Notes: generated by a model not told the origin, from the sequence alone. Shown: positions 1 to 6,944, counted from the stretch's first letter. The stretch is DNA of 12,930 nucleotides from Betaproteobacteria bacterium (GCA_009921765.1 RFXC01000121.1:1-12930), one strand, 5' to 3'. Made by a program: numbers and translations.

Positions 1-1073
1 AGGCGATTTACCTGTCGGGCTGGCAGGTGGCGGGCGACGCCAACCTGTCGGGCGAAATGTATCCGGACCAGTCGCTTTACCCTGCCAACTCTGTGCCCGC
101 GGTCGTCAAGCGCATCAACAACACCCTGACACGCGCCGACCAGATTCAGTGGATGGAGGGCAAGAACCCGAATGACGCCGGCTACGTCGATTATTTCGCC
201 CCTGTGGTCGCCGATGCCGAGGCGGGTTTTGGCGGCGTCCTGAACGCCTTCGAGCTGATGAAATCCATGATCGAGGCGGGCGCTTCGGGCGTTCACTTTG
301 AAGATCAGCTTGCTTCAGCCAAGAAGTGCGGCCACATGGGTGGCAAAGTGCTGGTGCCCACCCGCGAGGCAGTGGCAAAGCTGGTGGCTGCGCGACTGGC
401 CGCCGACGTGTTGGGCGTGCCCACGCTGCTGCTCGCCCGCACCGATGCAGAGGCCGCCGACCTGGTCACCACGGATGTTGACGAAAACGATCGGCCCTAC
501 CTGACTGGTGAGCGGACCGTGGAGGGTTTTTTCCGCACACGCAAAGGCTTTGATCAGGCTGTGTCGCGCGGGCTCGCCTACGCACCCTATGCCGACCTGA
601 TCTGGTGCGAAACCGGAACCCCGGATCTCGAGTTCGCCCGCAAATTTGCCGAAGCCATCCATCGCCAGTTTCCCGGGAAGATGCTGGCCTACAACTGCTC
701 GCCGTCATTCAACTGGAAGAAGAACCTCGACGAGTCGACCATCGCCAGGTTTCAACGCGAACTCGGTGCCATGGGCTACAAGTTCCAGTTCATCACGCTC
801 GCAGGTTTCCATTCGCTCAACTACTCGATGTTTGAACTTGCGCACGGCTATGCCCGCGACAACATGTCTGCGTTCGTACGACTGCAGGAAGCGGAGTTCG
901 CGGCTGCCGACAAGGGCTTCACCGCGGTCAAACATCAGCGTGAAGTCGGCACGGGCTATTTCGACGCCGTCACCACCACCGTTGAGCGCGAGGCCTCAAC
1001 CGCAGCGCTGAAGGGTTCCACCGAAGACGAGCAGTTCTTCGACTCGCACGGTCAGCAGCGAAAGGCCGCCTGA
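1..1073 (+). CDS. aceA: Isocitrate lyase, 3' part (5' end outside window)
   Basis: Isocitrate lyase splits isocitrate into glyoxylate and succinate, the first step of the glyoxylate shunt, in the cytoplasm. The reading frame is open from the left edge; the first full codon is at base 3 and gives [20 protein letters not shown], a well-known internal stretch of the enzyme, so the GTG at 27 is not the start. The catalytic KKCGH motif is encoded at 321-335. Further family blocks are [37 protein letters not shown] and [14 protein letters not shown]. The 356 visible residues match the C-terminal part of the roughly 430-residue E. coli-type enzyme, so some 75-80 residues are missing. The C-terminal [14 protein letters not shown] and GSTEDEQF are as expected. 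An intrinsic terminator follows directly. Identification is very safe. Confidence 0.97.
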   Translation, partial: AIYLSGWQVAGDANLSGEMYPDQSLYPANSVPAVVKRINNTLTRADQIQWMEGKNPNDAGYVDYFAPVVADAEAGFGGVLNAFELMKSMIEAGASGVHFEDQLASAKKCGHMGGKVLVPTREAVAKLVAARLAADVLGVPTLLLARTDAEAADLVTTDVDENDRPYLTGERTVEGFFRTRKGFDQAVSRGLAYAPYADLIWCETGTPDLEFARKFAEAIHRQFPGKMLAYNCSPSFNWKKNLDESTIARFQRELGAMGYKFQFITLAGFHSLNYSMFELAHGYARDNMSAFVRLQEAEFAAADKGFTAVKHQREVGTGYFDAVTTTVEREASTAALKGSTEDEQFFDSHGQQRKAA

Positions 1074-1094
1074 TCGGTGCAATCAGCCTGATAC

Positions 1095-1125
1095 CCCCCG
1101 GTCGCTCAGGCGCCGGGGGCGTTTT
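1095..1125 (+). terminator. Intrinsic terminator after aceA
   Basis: The stem pairs CCCCCGG (1095-1101) with CCGGGGG (1113-1119) and continues, past a one-base bulge at 1102, as CGC (1103-1105) with GCG (1110-1112). The loop is TCAG. A short T run (TTTT, 1122-1125) follows on the plus strand. It lies about 20 bases after the aceA stop. On the minus strand the stem is not followed by a T run, so it serves mainly aceA, although it also separates the two convergent genes. Confidence 0.85.
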
Positions 1126-1129
1126 CAAG

Positions 1130-2104
1130 TCAGTCGAGCTTGGCGCCCGAGTCTTTCACCACCTTGGCCCACTTGGCTATTTCGGCATCTACGAATTTGC
1201 CCATGTCTTCGGGCGACTGGCCCCCGGCCTCTGCGCCCAGACTTTCCCAGATCCCTTTCAACTCGGCGCCAGAAAGCGCCTTGGCGATTTCCTGCTGCAA
1301 CCGATTGACGATGTCGCGCGGCGTGCCAACGGGTGCCCACACTGCATACCAGGTGCGTGCGTCGTAGCCCTTCACTCCGAGTTCATCAAGCGTAGGGATG
1401 TCAGGAAGCGCAAACGAGCGCTTGGCCGATGACACAGCAAGCGGAATCAGACGTCCCGATTTGATGTGCTGAATCGAACTGCCCATGCCGTCAAACATGA
1501 AGTCGACCTGGCCTGCGAGCAGGTCCTGCATGGCTGGGCCGGCGCCCCGGTAAGGGATGTGGGCAGCGAAGCTCCCGGTAAGCGTCTTCCAGAGTTCTAC
1601 CGTGAGGTGATGCGTGGTGCCGTTACCGGCCGAGGCGTAATTAAGTCTGCCCGGGTTGGCCTTTACATATTCTGCAAAGCTTGCGTAGCTGCGCGCCGCC
1701 ACCCGCTGCGGGTTCACGACCACGACATTGGGCACGTAGGAAAGCACGGTAACGGGCGTCAGATCTTTCTGCAGGTCATAGCCCAGCCGCGGATACATGC
1801 CCACCGCAATGGTGTGATGCACTGCACCCACCAGAAGCGTGTAGCCGTCCGGAGCCGACTTGGCGGCCACCTCGGCGCCCAGCGTGCCGCCTGCGCCGCC
1901 GCGGTTATCAATGACGAATGACTGCCCCAGGTTTGCCGACAGCACCTTGGTGAGCGGGCGTGCAAACGCGTCGGTGCCACCGCCGGGCGGGAAGGGCACG
2001 ACCAGGCGTACCGGTTTGGTTGGATAGCTCTGCGCCTGAATGGAAAATGGCGACACGAGCGCAAGGGTCGCTGCGACGCTCAACAGCAATCGACGATTCT
2101 TCAT
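1130..2104 (-). CDS. Bug/TctC-family periplasmic solute-binding protein
   Basis: This is a 324-residue extracytoplasmic receptor of the Bug (TctC) family, whose members bind carboxylates and similar small ligands; some serve tripartite tricarboxylate transporters. It has a typical signal peptide, MKNRRLLLSVAATLALVSPF, with likely cleavage after SIQA (residue 24). The mature start YPTKPVRLVVPFPPGGGTD is the family's hallmark, and NRGGAGGTLGAEVAAKSAPDGYTLL follows. The reading frame extends upstream to 2146, but the ATG at 2102-2104 is chosen because GAGGAG (complement of 2111-2116) lies 6 bases before it and the signal peptide starts there. No tctA/tctB membrane genes are in the window, so it looks like an orphan receptor, which is common in Burkholderiales. 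The ligand cannot be told from sequence. It converges with aceA. Confidence 0.93.
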   Translation of the reverse strand: MKNRRLLLSVAATLALVSPFSIQAQSYPTKPVRLVVPFPPGGGTDAFARPLTKVLSANLGQSFVIDNRGGAGGTLGAEVAAKSAPDGYTLLVGAVHHTIAVGMYPRLGYDLQKDLTPVTVLSYVPNVVVVNPQRVAARSYASFAEYVKANPGRLNYASAGNGTTHHLTVELWKTLTGSFAAHIPYRGAGPAMQDLLAGQVDFMFDGMGSSIQHIKSGRLIPLAVSSAKRSFALPDIPTLDELGVKGYDARTWYAVWAPVGTPRDIVNRLQQEIAKALSGAELKGIWESLGAEAGGQSPEDMGKFVDAEIAKWAKVVKDSGAKLD

Positions 2105-2110
2105 GGCGGT

Positions 2111-2116
2111 CTCCTC
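2111..2116 (-). promoter_or_regulatory. Ribosome binding site deciding the Bug gene start
   Basis: On the minus strand this reads GAGGAG, 6 bases before the ATG at 2104. It favours this start over the ATG at 2146, which would add 14 residues ahead of an otherwise perfect signal peptide. Confidence 0.75.
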
Positions 2117-2134
2117 TCTGCTTGAATCGGCCGG

Positions 2135-2165
2135 ATGATAGAGCAATCCCTGATCGGTGCAGCAA
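2135..2165 (-). promoter_or_regulatory. Weak candidate promoter of the Bug gene
   Basis: On the minus strand TATCAT (complement of 2135-2140) matches the sigma70 -10 consensus at five of six positions, about 30 bases upstream of the start codon. The best -35 is only TTGCTG (complement of 2160-2165), with an over-long 19-base spacer. It is a candidate only. Confidence 0.3.
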
Positions 2166-2318
2166 TTCCGGGGGCTGTGGCAGGCGTTGTCGCCGCGCGA
2201 CGGCCCCGCGCGAGACGGTCGATCATCCGGACTAGGCTTTCACGCTCAAGCTGCGGCAAGCCGCGTCGATCCTGGGCGTTTGCGTGGTCGCGCGCCTGGC
2301 CTAGGCCGCTCTGACGAA

Positions 2319-2347
2319 TTGTCCATATCGGTTCGGATCTCTCTAAT
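2319..2347 (+). promoter_or_regulatory. Sigma70-type promoter of the tad operon
   Basis: TTGTCC (2319-2324) matches the -35 consensus at four of six positions. An exactly 17-base spacer separates it from TCTAAT (2342-2347), which matches the -10 consensus at five of six. Transcription would start near 2354, leaving a leader of about 24 bases that ends in AAGGAG before the flp ATG. It is the only promoter-like signal I found ahead of the operon. Confidence 0.65.
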
Positions 2348-2377
2348 GGGTTCGTCGTTTCCACCCAAGGAGATCCC

Positions 2378-2662
2378 ATGAAATCACCCGCTTCCGCTCT
2401 ATTCGCGTTCCGATCCCATCGCCAGGCGGGCCAGGGCATGACCGAATACCTCATTGTGGTCGCGCTCATTGCCGTGGCGGCTATCGGCGTCTACAGCCTC
2501 TTCGGCCAGACATTGCGCAGCCAGACCGCTGGGCTCGCCATGGAAATCTCGGGTCAGTCCTCGAGCACGGCAGTTTCCTCTGCACAGGGCAGTGCGAGCA
2601 GCGCGCAGTCGTCTTCGTCGCAGCGAAAGGGCCTCGGCAACTATGGGCTCGATAACCAATAG
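2378..2662 (+). CDS. flp: Flp-like type IVb prepilin
   Basis: This 94-residue protein is the probable major pilin of the Tad system. A short basic leader ends at Gly18, followed by QGMTEYLIVVALIAVAAIGV. This fits the Flp-type processing rule Gly, four residues, then Glu-Tyr: cleavage between Gly18 and Gln19 puts Glu23 at mature position 5. One hydrophobic helix spans about residues 24-43. The mature protein would be 76 residues, longer than a typical Flp of about 50, because of a Ser-rich tail (13 Ser in residues 58-81). The ATG at 2378 is preceded by AAGGAG at 2367-2372 with 5-base spacing. It is first in the operon, directly behind the promoter. Its stop lies 20 bases inside the next gene. 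It could be a minor pilin if another flp gene exists elsewhere. Confidence 0.85.
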   Translation: MKSPASALFAFRSHRQAGQGMTEYLIVVALIAVAAIGVYSLFGQTLRSQTAGLAMEISGQSSSTAVSSAQGSASSAQSSSSQRKGLGNYGLDNQ

Positions 2663-3989
2663 CCGCCGGCGGCGCGCGCAGTCTGGGCAGGCGCTGGTCT
2701 TGGCCCTGCTGCTGATCGTGGGCGGAGCTTTTCTCCTCCTTGCGGTGTTCAGCAGCGGCCGTGTGCTTACCACCCGTCAGAGTCTCAACGACGCGGCCGA
2801 TGCCGCTGCGCTCAGCGCCGCCACCTGGCGCGCCCGTGTCCTCAACTATGCCGCCTACACCAACCGGGCAATGGTCGCCCAGGAAGTGGCGCTGGCGCAG
2901 GCGGTCACCATCGCGTCCTGGGCCCGCTACTTCGATGCGCTTGCCGCCAACGCCGAGTCTGTCGCTGCGGCTTATCCACCGGCGGCGCTTGCCCTTGCAG
3001 CAATCGCCTCAGGGGCCGATGTTGCGCGTGCCGCAACCGAGCAGGCAGCATCCGCCGAGCTGGAATGGCGGGCACATGAACAACTCGGCTACAAGGTCTG
3101 GCTTGAGCGAAGCCAGGCAGCGCTGCTGAGGTCCGCCCAGGTGTTCGGATTGGGCGCCATCGCCAACGAAGTGGTGCGCAGCGGCGACCCTCGGTTTTTC
3201 GCCTTTGCGCTGGGTGATGCAGGTGCGTTTGCTGCGTTCGCGCAGCCGCAGGTGGGCGCTGAAGACAAGGCAAGGTTTCGCGAGGTGGTGCTCGAATCGC
3301 TCGACCCCTTCACAGCCAAGCCTCGTAGCGCAGATCACCGGCTGCCGCTGCCGTCCTCGTGCGTGGGGCGAAGCGCAGACCTTGACAAGTGGACACTGTG
3401 GCTTCGCCGCCGAGGGGGCACCGCGCTTCACGAATCCCTTGAAACCTGGTCTGCCGTTGACACGCTTTCGCTTCACGACTGGCGGGCAGGCGGCTTTCTC
3501 GGGCTCGGTGCATGCCGCGATCGCGAGGCGGCGGCGGCGGGCTGGGGGAGCGCGGGTGCCACCCCAGCCTGGAACGAACCACAGTTGCAGAGCGCGTACA
3601 CCAATCCCGGCGCGACAGCGCTGGCGCTCTTCGGGGCGTCTGGCGATATGGCTTCGCTCGCAGGCCTCCCGAAGGTTCACGATCTGGGTGCCCAGATCCG
3701 ACTCGGCGAGGCGCCTGCAGTGTCCCAGTTGGCGGTGCTGGCGCGGGTCGACGTGCGCGACATCGGAACCGCCGATGCGCTTGCGGTCACCAAAGGTCGG
3801 ATGCAGCTCAGTGACGGTGACCATGGTCGCTACCTCTGGGCGCTCGCGGCAGCCGAGGTCTATTTCAGCCCACCGCCCGAGGCCTCCACACCGGCACAGC
3901 TTCCCAGCCTGTTCAGTCCGTTCTGGCAGGCGCGACTCATTTCGCCCACGGAGGCGCATCGTGCAGCGGCGGCAACCTATGCGCGCTAA
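2643..3989 (+). CDS. tadG: TadG-like Flp pilus assembly protein
   Basis: This 448-residue protein has the N-terminal layout of the Tad-locus TadE/G-like family. After a short basic stretch (RRRR, 8-11) comes SGQALVLALLLIVGGAF with a single membrane helix at about 17-37, then the typical DAADAAALSAATWRARVLNYA and AYTNRAMVAQEVALAQ. The Gly15-Gln16 site resembles a prepilin cleavage site, but mature position 5 is Leu20 rather than Glu. The rest should be periplasmic, with Cys240 and Cys291 able to form a disulfide. Near the end, LPSLFSPFWQARL looks like the family's C-terminal block. The start at 2643 is chosen because the pilin-like N-terminus begins there; AAAGGG at 2626-2631 is a distant ribosome binding site. 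It overlaps flp by 20 bases. No von Willebrand domain is evident. The exact role of TadG-type proteins in this branch is not settled. Confidence 0.8.
   Translation: MGSITNSRRRRAQSGQALVLALLLIVGGAFLLLAVFSSGRVLTTRQSLNDAADAAALSAATWRARVLNYAAYTNRAMVAQEVALAQAVTIASWARYFDALAANAESVAAAYPPAALALAAIASGADVARAATEQAASAELEWRAHEQLGYKVWLERSQAALLRSAQVFGLGAIANEVVRSGDPRFFAFALGDAGAFAAFAQPQVGAEDKARFREVVLESLDPFTAKPRSADHRLPLPSSCVGRSADLDKWTLWLRRRGGTALHESLETWSAVDTLSLHDWRAGGFLGLGACRDREAAAAGWGSAGATPAWNEPQLQSAYTNPGATALALFGASGDMASLAGLPKVHDLGAQIRLGEAPAVSQLAVLARVDVRDIGTADALAVTKGRMQLSDGDHGRYLWALAAAEVYFSPPPEASTPAQLPSLFSPFWQARLISPTEAHRAAAATYAR
3950..3954 (+). promoter_or_regulatory. Ribosome binding site favouring GTG start of tadE
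   Basis: GGAGG sits 6 bases before the GTG at 3961, inside the end of tadG. The alternative ATG at 3979 is preceded only by a GC-rich stretch without such a site. Confidence 0.6.
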
Positions 3990-4881
3990 TCACGATCGCC
4001 AGACGCGCCGGCCGGTGCGGCAGGTCGGGGCAGTTCTCCGGCCCGCTTGTGCCGGTCGGCAGCGAGGACAGGCCCTGATCGAAACCCTGGTCTTCACGCT
4101 TGCGGCGATTGCGCTGTTGTTCGCGGTCTTGATGATCGGACGCCTGCACGCGATTCAGGCGAGCGCTGCGGGGGCGGCGCGGGCGCTTGCCTTTGAGTGC
4201 AGGCTCGAGAGTGCCGGCTGTGATGATCCCGCGCGTGCAGCCAACCTTGCGGCTGCGATTCGTGTGCGTCATCTCGGCTGGCTGCAGGGCGATGCGGCGC
4301 CTTCTGCGCGGTTGGGCGTTTCGTCAGGTGAGTGGGCAAGCCCCCACCCGTTCTGGACCAACCCCGACGGCACCCGCATGGTCGAGTCGCTGCAATCCGT
4401 TTTCCTGTCCTCGACACGAAAGCCGCTTGATGCAGGAATCAATGTGGCGGCGACTGCGCAACCCTGGCTCGCCATGCCGGGGCTACCCGCCTTACCGGTC
4501 GGGACTCAGCGCTTTGGTCTGGATGCAACGGCGGGTCTGCGTGCCTCGCAGGTCGAGGTTCCGGTTCGCCTGTCGCTGTCAGGCGCATCGAGCGCAAACG
4601 GCGGGACACCGCTCGTCATCCGTCTGAAGGCGCGCCTCGCCGTGCTGGGAGACGAATGGAATGCCAGTCAGTCGCTGGGCTCACACGAGAGTTCGGTAGC
4701 GTCTCGGGTTGAACGCGGAAGCCGTCTCGATGCTTTCCGTGAATCAGCGCTCGATACCGGCTATGCGCTCACGCGAGGCATGCTGAACCTCGCCGACTCG
4801 CTGGGGTTCGAGCCGGGTGGGGCCGCGCTCTCGTCCCCCCGGCTCGATGTCACGATCGTCCCGCAGGATCGGCGGCAATGA
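3961..4881 (+). CDS. tadE: TadE-like minor pilin with large C-terminal domain
   Basis: This TadE-type pseudopilin is an expected minor subunit or initiator of the Flp pilus. Counting from the GTG at 3961 it has 306 residues. A long basic leader ends at Gly36, then QALIETLVFTLAAIALLFAV, with Glu41 at mature position 5, the residue needed for pilin assembly. The helix spans about 38-60. The soluble part of roughly 245 residues is much larger than in ordinary TadE (usually below 200) and has a nearby cysteine pair in FECRLESAGCDD. The GTG start is preferred because GGAGG (3950-3954) lies 6 bases before it; the in-frame ATG at 3979 has no clear ribosome binding site and would give 300 residues. 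It overlaps tadG by 29 bases (11 with the ATG start). The C-terminal domain is not recognised. Confidence 0.8.
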   Translation: MQRRQPMRANHDRQTRRPVRQVGAVLRPACAGRQRGQALIETLVFTLAAIALLFAVLMIGRLHAIQASAAGAARALAFECRLESAGCDDPARAANLAAAIRVRHLGWLQGDAAPSARLGVSSGEWASPHPFWTNPDGTRMVESLQSVFLSSTRKPLDAGINVAATAQPWLAMPGLPALPVGTQRFGLDATAGLRASQVEVPVRLSLSGASSANGGTPLVIRLKARLAVLGDEWNASQSLGSHESSVASRVERGSRLDAFRESALDTGYALTRGMLNLADSLGFEPGGAALSSPRLDVTIVPQDRRQ

Positions 4882-5681
4882 TGCGCGCAGCATGTCGCCA
4901 GGCGGTTCGACGGCTCGCCCAATCGTTGATGCTGGCGGGCGCTGCGCTGATGGCGGCAACGCCTGACCGCGCCGCATTCGCAGGCGATCTGGTGACGCAG
5001 CCTCGTCCTGCTCCAGGGCAGCCTCCCGACCTGCCTGGGCGTCTCGTCATCCGGTTGATCAACCACCAACTCGAGATTGATCGCAGGGTCACCAGTGTCT
5101 GGTCGATAGCGGGTCACGGCAGCGCTGCGCAGACCCTTGCTGACATTCAAGCGCACTGGGGGTGGATGGCAGTTGATGCCGTATGGCAAAGCCAGCATGC
5201 GGGCTGGCTGATGATCGCCCGCCGCACGGGCGACCGGTTCGAAGCGGTCCAGATACGCGAACAGGGTGATCAGATCAGTGGATATGTCACGCGGTGGCGC
5301 GATGCGGCGAGGGGCGAGCGTGCTGTGCAGGCGGGGCGTTCCTGGTTGCCGCCGTCGGTCGAGGCCGTGACTGAAGTGGTCTCGGGCGAGGCGGGTGCTC
5401 GCGTCACAACCTGGGTGGGGTCGTCGAATCTCCTGCCTGACAGGCTGCTTGAGCAGTTCGGCGACATTGCGCGAGCGCAGGGTTTGCGGCCGGCAACGCA
5501 GGCGCGAGGCCAGGCCGCTTTGCACAAATCGTCGGCGTCCGACGCTGGCGCCACGGCAAAGGTGACGCCTGGCCCCCAGATCGAGCGCTACGTTGGCCCC
5601 TCGCTCGAATTTGTCGTCACCCTCGAGGCACTGACCGGCAAAACCGCCATTGTTGCCCATCGCATGGAGTTCAAACGATGA
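4878..5681 (+). CDS. Exported protein of unknown function in tad operon
   Basis: I do not recognise this 267-residue protein. It starts with a basic region and a hydrophobic stretch (about 15-27), with a plausible signal peptidase site after AFA (residue 35), so it is probably periplasmic or outer-membrane associated. The only cysteine is Cys6, in the leader, so there is neither a lipobox nor a disulfide. A Pro-rich stretch (41-53) precedes a section with alternating hydrophobic residues and clustered tryptophans (Trp75, Trp94, Trp96, Trp103, Trp110). A second section (about 156-210, then 238-267) looks like mixed alpha/beta, ending in the strand-like EFVVTLEALTGKTAIVAH. It begins ATGATG within the tadE stop (4-base overlap), with AGGA at 4865-4868, and overlaps the next gene by 4 bases, so it is translated as part of the pilus operon. 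A structural or pilotin-like pilus role is an inference from position only. Confidence 0.75.
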   Translation: MMRAACRQAVRRLAQSLMLAGAALMAATPDRAAFAGDLVTQPRPAPGQPPDLPGRLVIRLINHQLEIDRRVTSVWSIAGHGSAAQTLADIQAHWGWMAVDAVWQSQHAGWLMIARRTGDRFEAVQIREQGDQISGYVTRWRDAARGERAVQAGRSWLPPSVEAVTEVVSGEAGARVTTWVGSSNLLPDRLLEQFGDIARAQGLRPATQARGQAALHKSSASDAGATAKVTPGPQIERYVGPSLEFVVTLEALTGKTAIVAHRMEFKR

Positions 5682-5878
5682 GACCCCCCCTTGAACGGCG
5701 CACGCGGATTGCGGTGCCGGCTCGCCAGATCGCCGGTCAGGCTGCGGCCGAAGTGATTCTGATCTTGTCGCTCGTGATCATGGCCCTGGTGTTGATGCCC
5801 GATAACGTCATTGAACGCCTGATGGTTGCGATCGAAGGCCGGTACCAGGCAATCCTCAACCATGCGGGGAAGCCATGA
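5678..5878 (+). CDS. Very small prepilin-like protein
   Basis: The 66-residue product has a basic leader ending in IAG (Gly20), followed by QAAAEVILILSLVIMALVLM. Cleavage between Gly20 and Gln21 puts Glu25 at mature position 5, as in Flp and TadE pilins. One hydrophobic helix (about 25-41) is followed by a short amphipathic stretch NVIERLMVAIEGRYQAIL. The mature form would be only 46 residues, close to the size of classical Flp pilins. The ATG at 5678 has GGAG at 5666-5669 and overlaps the previous stop by 4 bases; the gene end overlaps cpaB by 4 bases. It could be a second Flp subunit, a minor pseudopilin, or TadF-like. The prepilin signal is clear; the exact role is not. Confidence 0.72.
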   Translation: MRPPLERRTRIAVPARQIAGQAAAEVILILSLVIMALVLMPDNVIERLMVAIEGRYQAILNHAGKP

Positions 5879-6939
5879 CTACCGTCCAGTCGCGTCCGGC
5901 GCGGTCCGTACTCCGTCTCGTATCGTTGGGCGCTGCGGCGCTGGGCTTTGCAGGGCTGTCCGTGGTGCTTGCAGACCGCCATGTGAGCGAAACCATTGCA
6001 CGACAGCAGGCTGCAGCCAAGGTTGCGCCGCCCGCCACAGTGCCGGTGGTGGTCGCCAAGTTCGATCTGATTGCGGGCGAGGCGGTCTCGGCCGACAACA
6101 TGGCGGTTCGTCCGATTCCGGTCGATCTCGCTCCCGGGTCTGCGTTGCGTCCTGAACAGTTTGACGCCAAGTCCGGGATGCGTCTTGCCAGAGGGCTTCG
6201 CAGCGGTGAGCCGCTGCTCGCCGAGATCCTTCAGCCTGCCGAAACCGGTGGCCTGTCGGCGCGCGTGAGGCAGGGCATTCGTGCGCTCACTATTTCGGTC
6301 GATGACGTGAATGCGGTATCGGGCATGCTCCGACCGGGGGATCGCATCGACCTTCTGTTTTCGGCGCGAGCCCAGGGTGCAGACGCGGGAGCAGCGGTTG
6401 AGACCGCGCGGGTCCTGGTACAAAACGTGGCTGTTCTGGCCACCGGTCGGCAACTGAAGCCGGGAGCCGACGAAGGCGGGGCTCGGCCGTTCACCTCAAT
6501 TACGGTTGAACTTTCCCCCGAGGACGCCACACGGCTGGTGGTGGCGCAACGCACCGGCCGGATTACAGCGCTCCTGAGAAACCCCGATGACCGGTTTGCG
6601 GTCTCGAATGCGCCCGTGGACGCGCACGCGCTGATGGGTACGGCCCCCAGGGCGGCTGCGGCGACGCCGCGGTCGGTTGCTTCAGTGGGTCCCGAAATCA
6701 TCATTGGCGGAACCGGCGGCTTGTCAGCGGGCCGGCTACGTGCGCAAGACGAGCCCGCACCCGCTGCGAGCCGCGACGCCAGGCCCCCGGCGGCGCCCGT
6801 GTCGCCATTGACTCGTGTGCCAACGGCGGCGCCGACCGCAGCGCAGACCGCAGCACCAAACTCAGCCGCCGCATCGATGCAGCCGCCGATGAGCCCGGTG
6901 CCGGGCCCTCTCCTTACCCAACCCCTGCTGATCAGGTGA
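5875..6939 (+). CDS. cpaB: Flp pilus assembly protein CpaB/RcpC
   Basis: CpaB (RcpC) is the periplasmic, membrane-anchored partner of the Tad secretin. This 354-residue protein has an N-terminal membrane helix (about 13-33), then a SAF-like domain (about 56-122) opening with VPVVVAKFDLIAGEAVSADN and including RLARGLRSGEPLL. The RcpC core follows: VRQGIRALTISVDDVNAVSGML.PGDRIDLLF (about 131-162), VLVQNVAVLATG (181-191), and SITVELSPEDATRLVVAQRTGRITALLRNPDD (208-239). PEIIIGG (273-279) fits the usual C-terminal end of the family. Beyond it lies an extra tail of about 70 residues rich in Pro, Ala and Ser, including TAAPTAAQTAAP. GGGGAAG at 5866-5872 is a good ribosome binding site. It overlaps the genes on both sides by up to 4 bases. 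Family assignment is safe; the tail's function is unknown. Confidence 0.92.
   Translation: MTTVQSRPARSVLRLVSLGAAALGFAGLSVVLADRHVSETIARQQAAAKVAPPATVPVVVAKFDLIAGEAVSADNMAVRPIPVDLAPGSALRPEQFDAKSGMRLARGLRSGEPLLAEILQPAETGGLSARVRQGIRALTISVDDVNAVSGMLRPGDRIDLLFSARAQGADAGAAVETARVLVQNVAVLATGRQLKPGADEGGARPFTSITVELSPEDATRLVVAQRTGRITALLRNPDDRFAVSNAPVDAHALMGTAPRAAAATPRSVASVGPEIIIGGTGGLSAGRLRAQDEPAPAASRDARPPAAPVSPLTRVPTAAPTAAQTAAPNSAAASMQPPMSPVPGPLLTQPLLIR
6934..6939 (+). promoter_or_regulatory. Ribosome binding site favouring ATG 6945 of cpaC
   Basis: AGGTGA lies 5 bases before the ATG at 6945 and includes the cpaB stop codon. It supports this ATG over the GTG at 6936, which itself lies within the site and has no comparable site ahead of it. 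Confidence 0.55.
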
Positions 6940-6944
6940 GCGCC

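Larger units (their letters stand above)
2105..2377. other. Divergent intergenic region between Bug gene and tad operon
   Basis: This 273-base gap separates the diverging starts of the Bug gene and the flp-like pilin gene. It holds the Bug ribosome binding site and a weak promoter candidate on the minus strand, a 10-base palindrome GGCCTAGGCC at 2298-2307, and a good sigma70-type promoter at 2319-2347 on the plus strand. I see no convincing small gene, RNA gene or terminator in the stretch 2166-2297. Confidence 0.7.

Noticed and set aside
2101..2146. Longer Bug protein starting at the ATG complementary to 2144-2146
   Set aside because: The added 14 residues precede an intact signal peptide and a good ribosome binding site supports the start at 2104.
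2662..2673. GCCGCCGGCGGC palindrome considered as a terminator after flp
   Set aside because: No T run follows and it lies inside the tadG coding region, encoding an Arg-rich stretch.
3009..3959. Long minus-strand open frame of 316 codons opposite tadG
   Set aside because: It is a shadow of the GC-rich tadG frame: its composition is Arg/Cys-rich, no domain is recognisable and there is no ribosome binding site or operon context.
4761..5660. Minus-strand open frame of 299 codons opposite the unknown exported protein
   Set aside because: The plus frame fits the 4-base overlap chain and has a signal peptide; the minus frame is Arg/His-rich with no motif.
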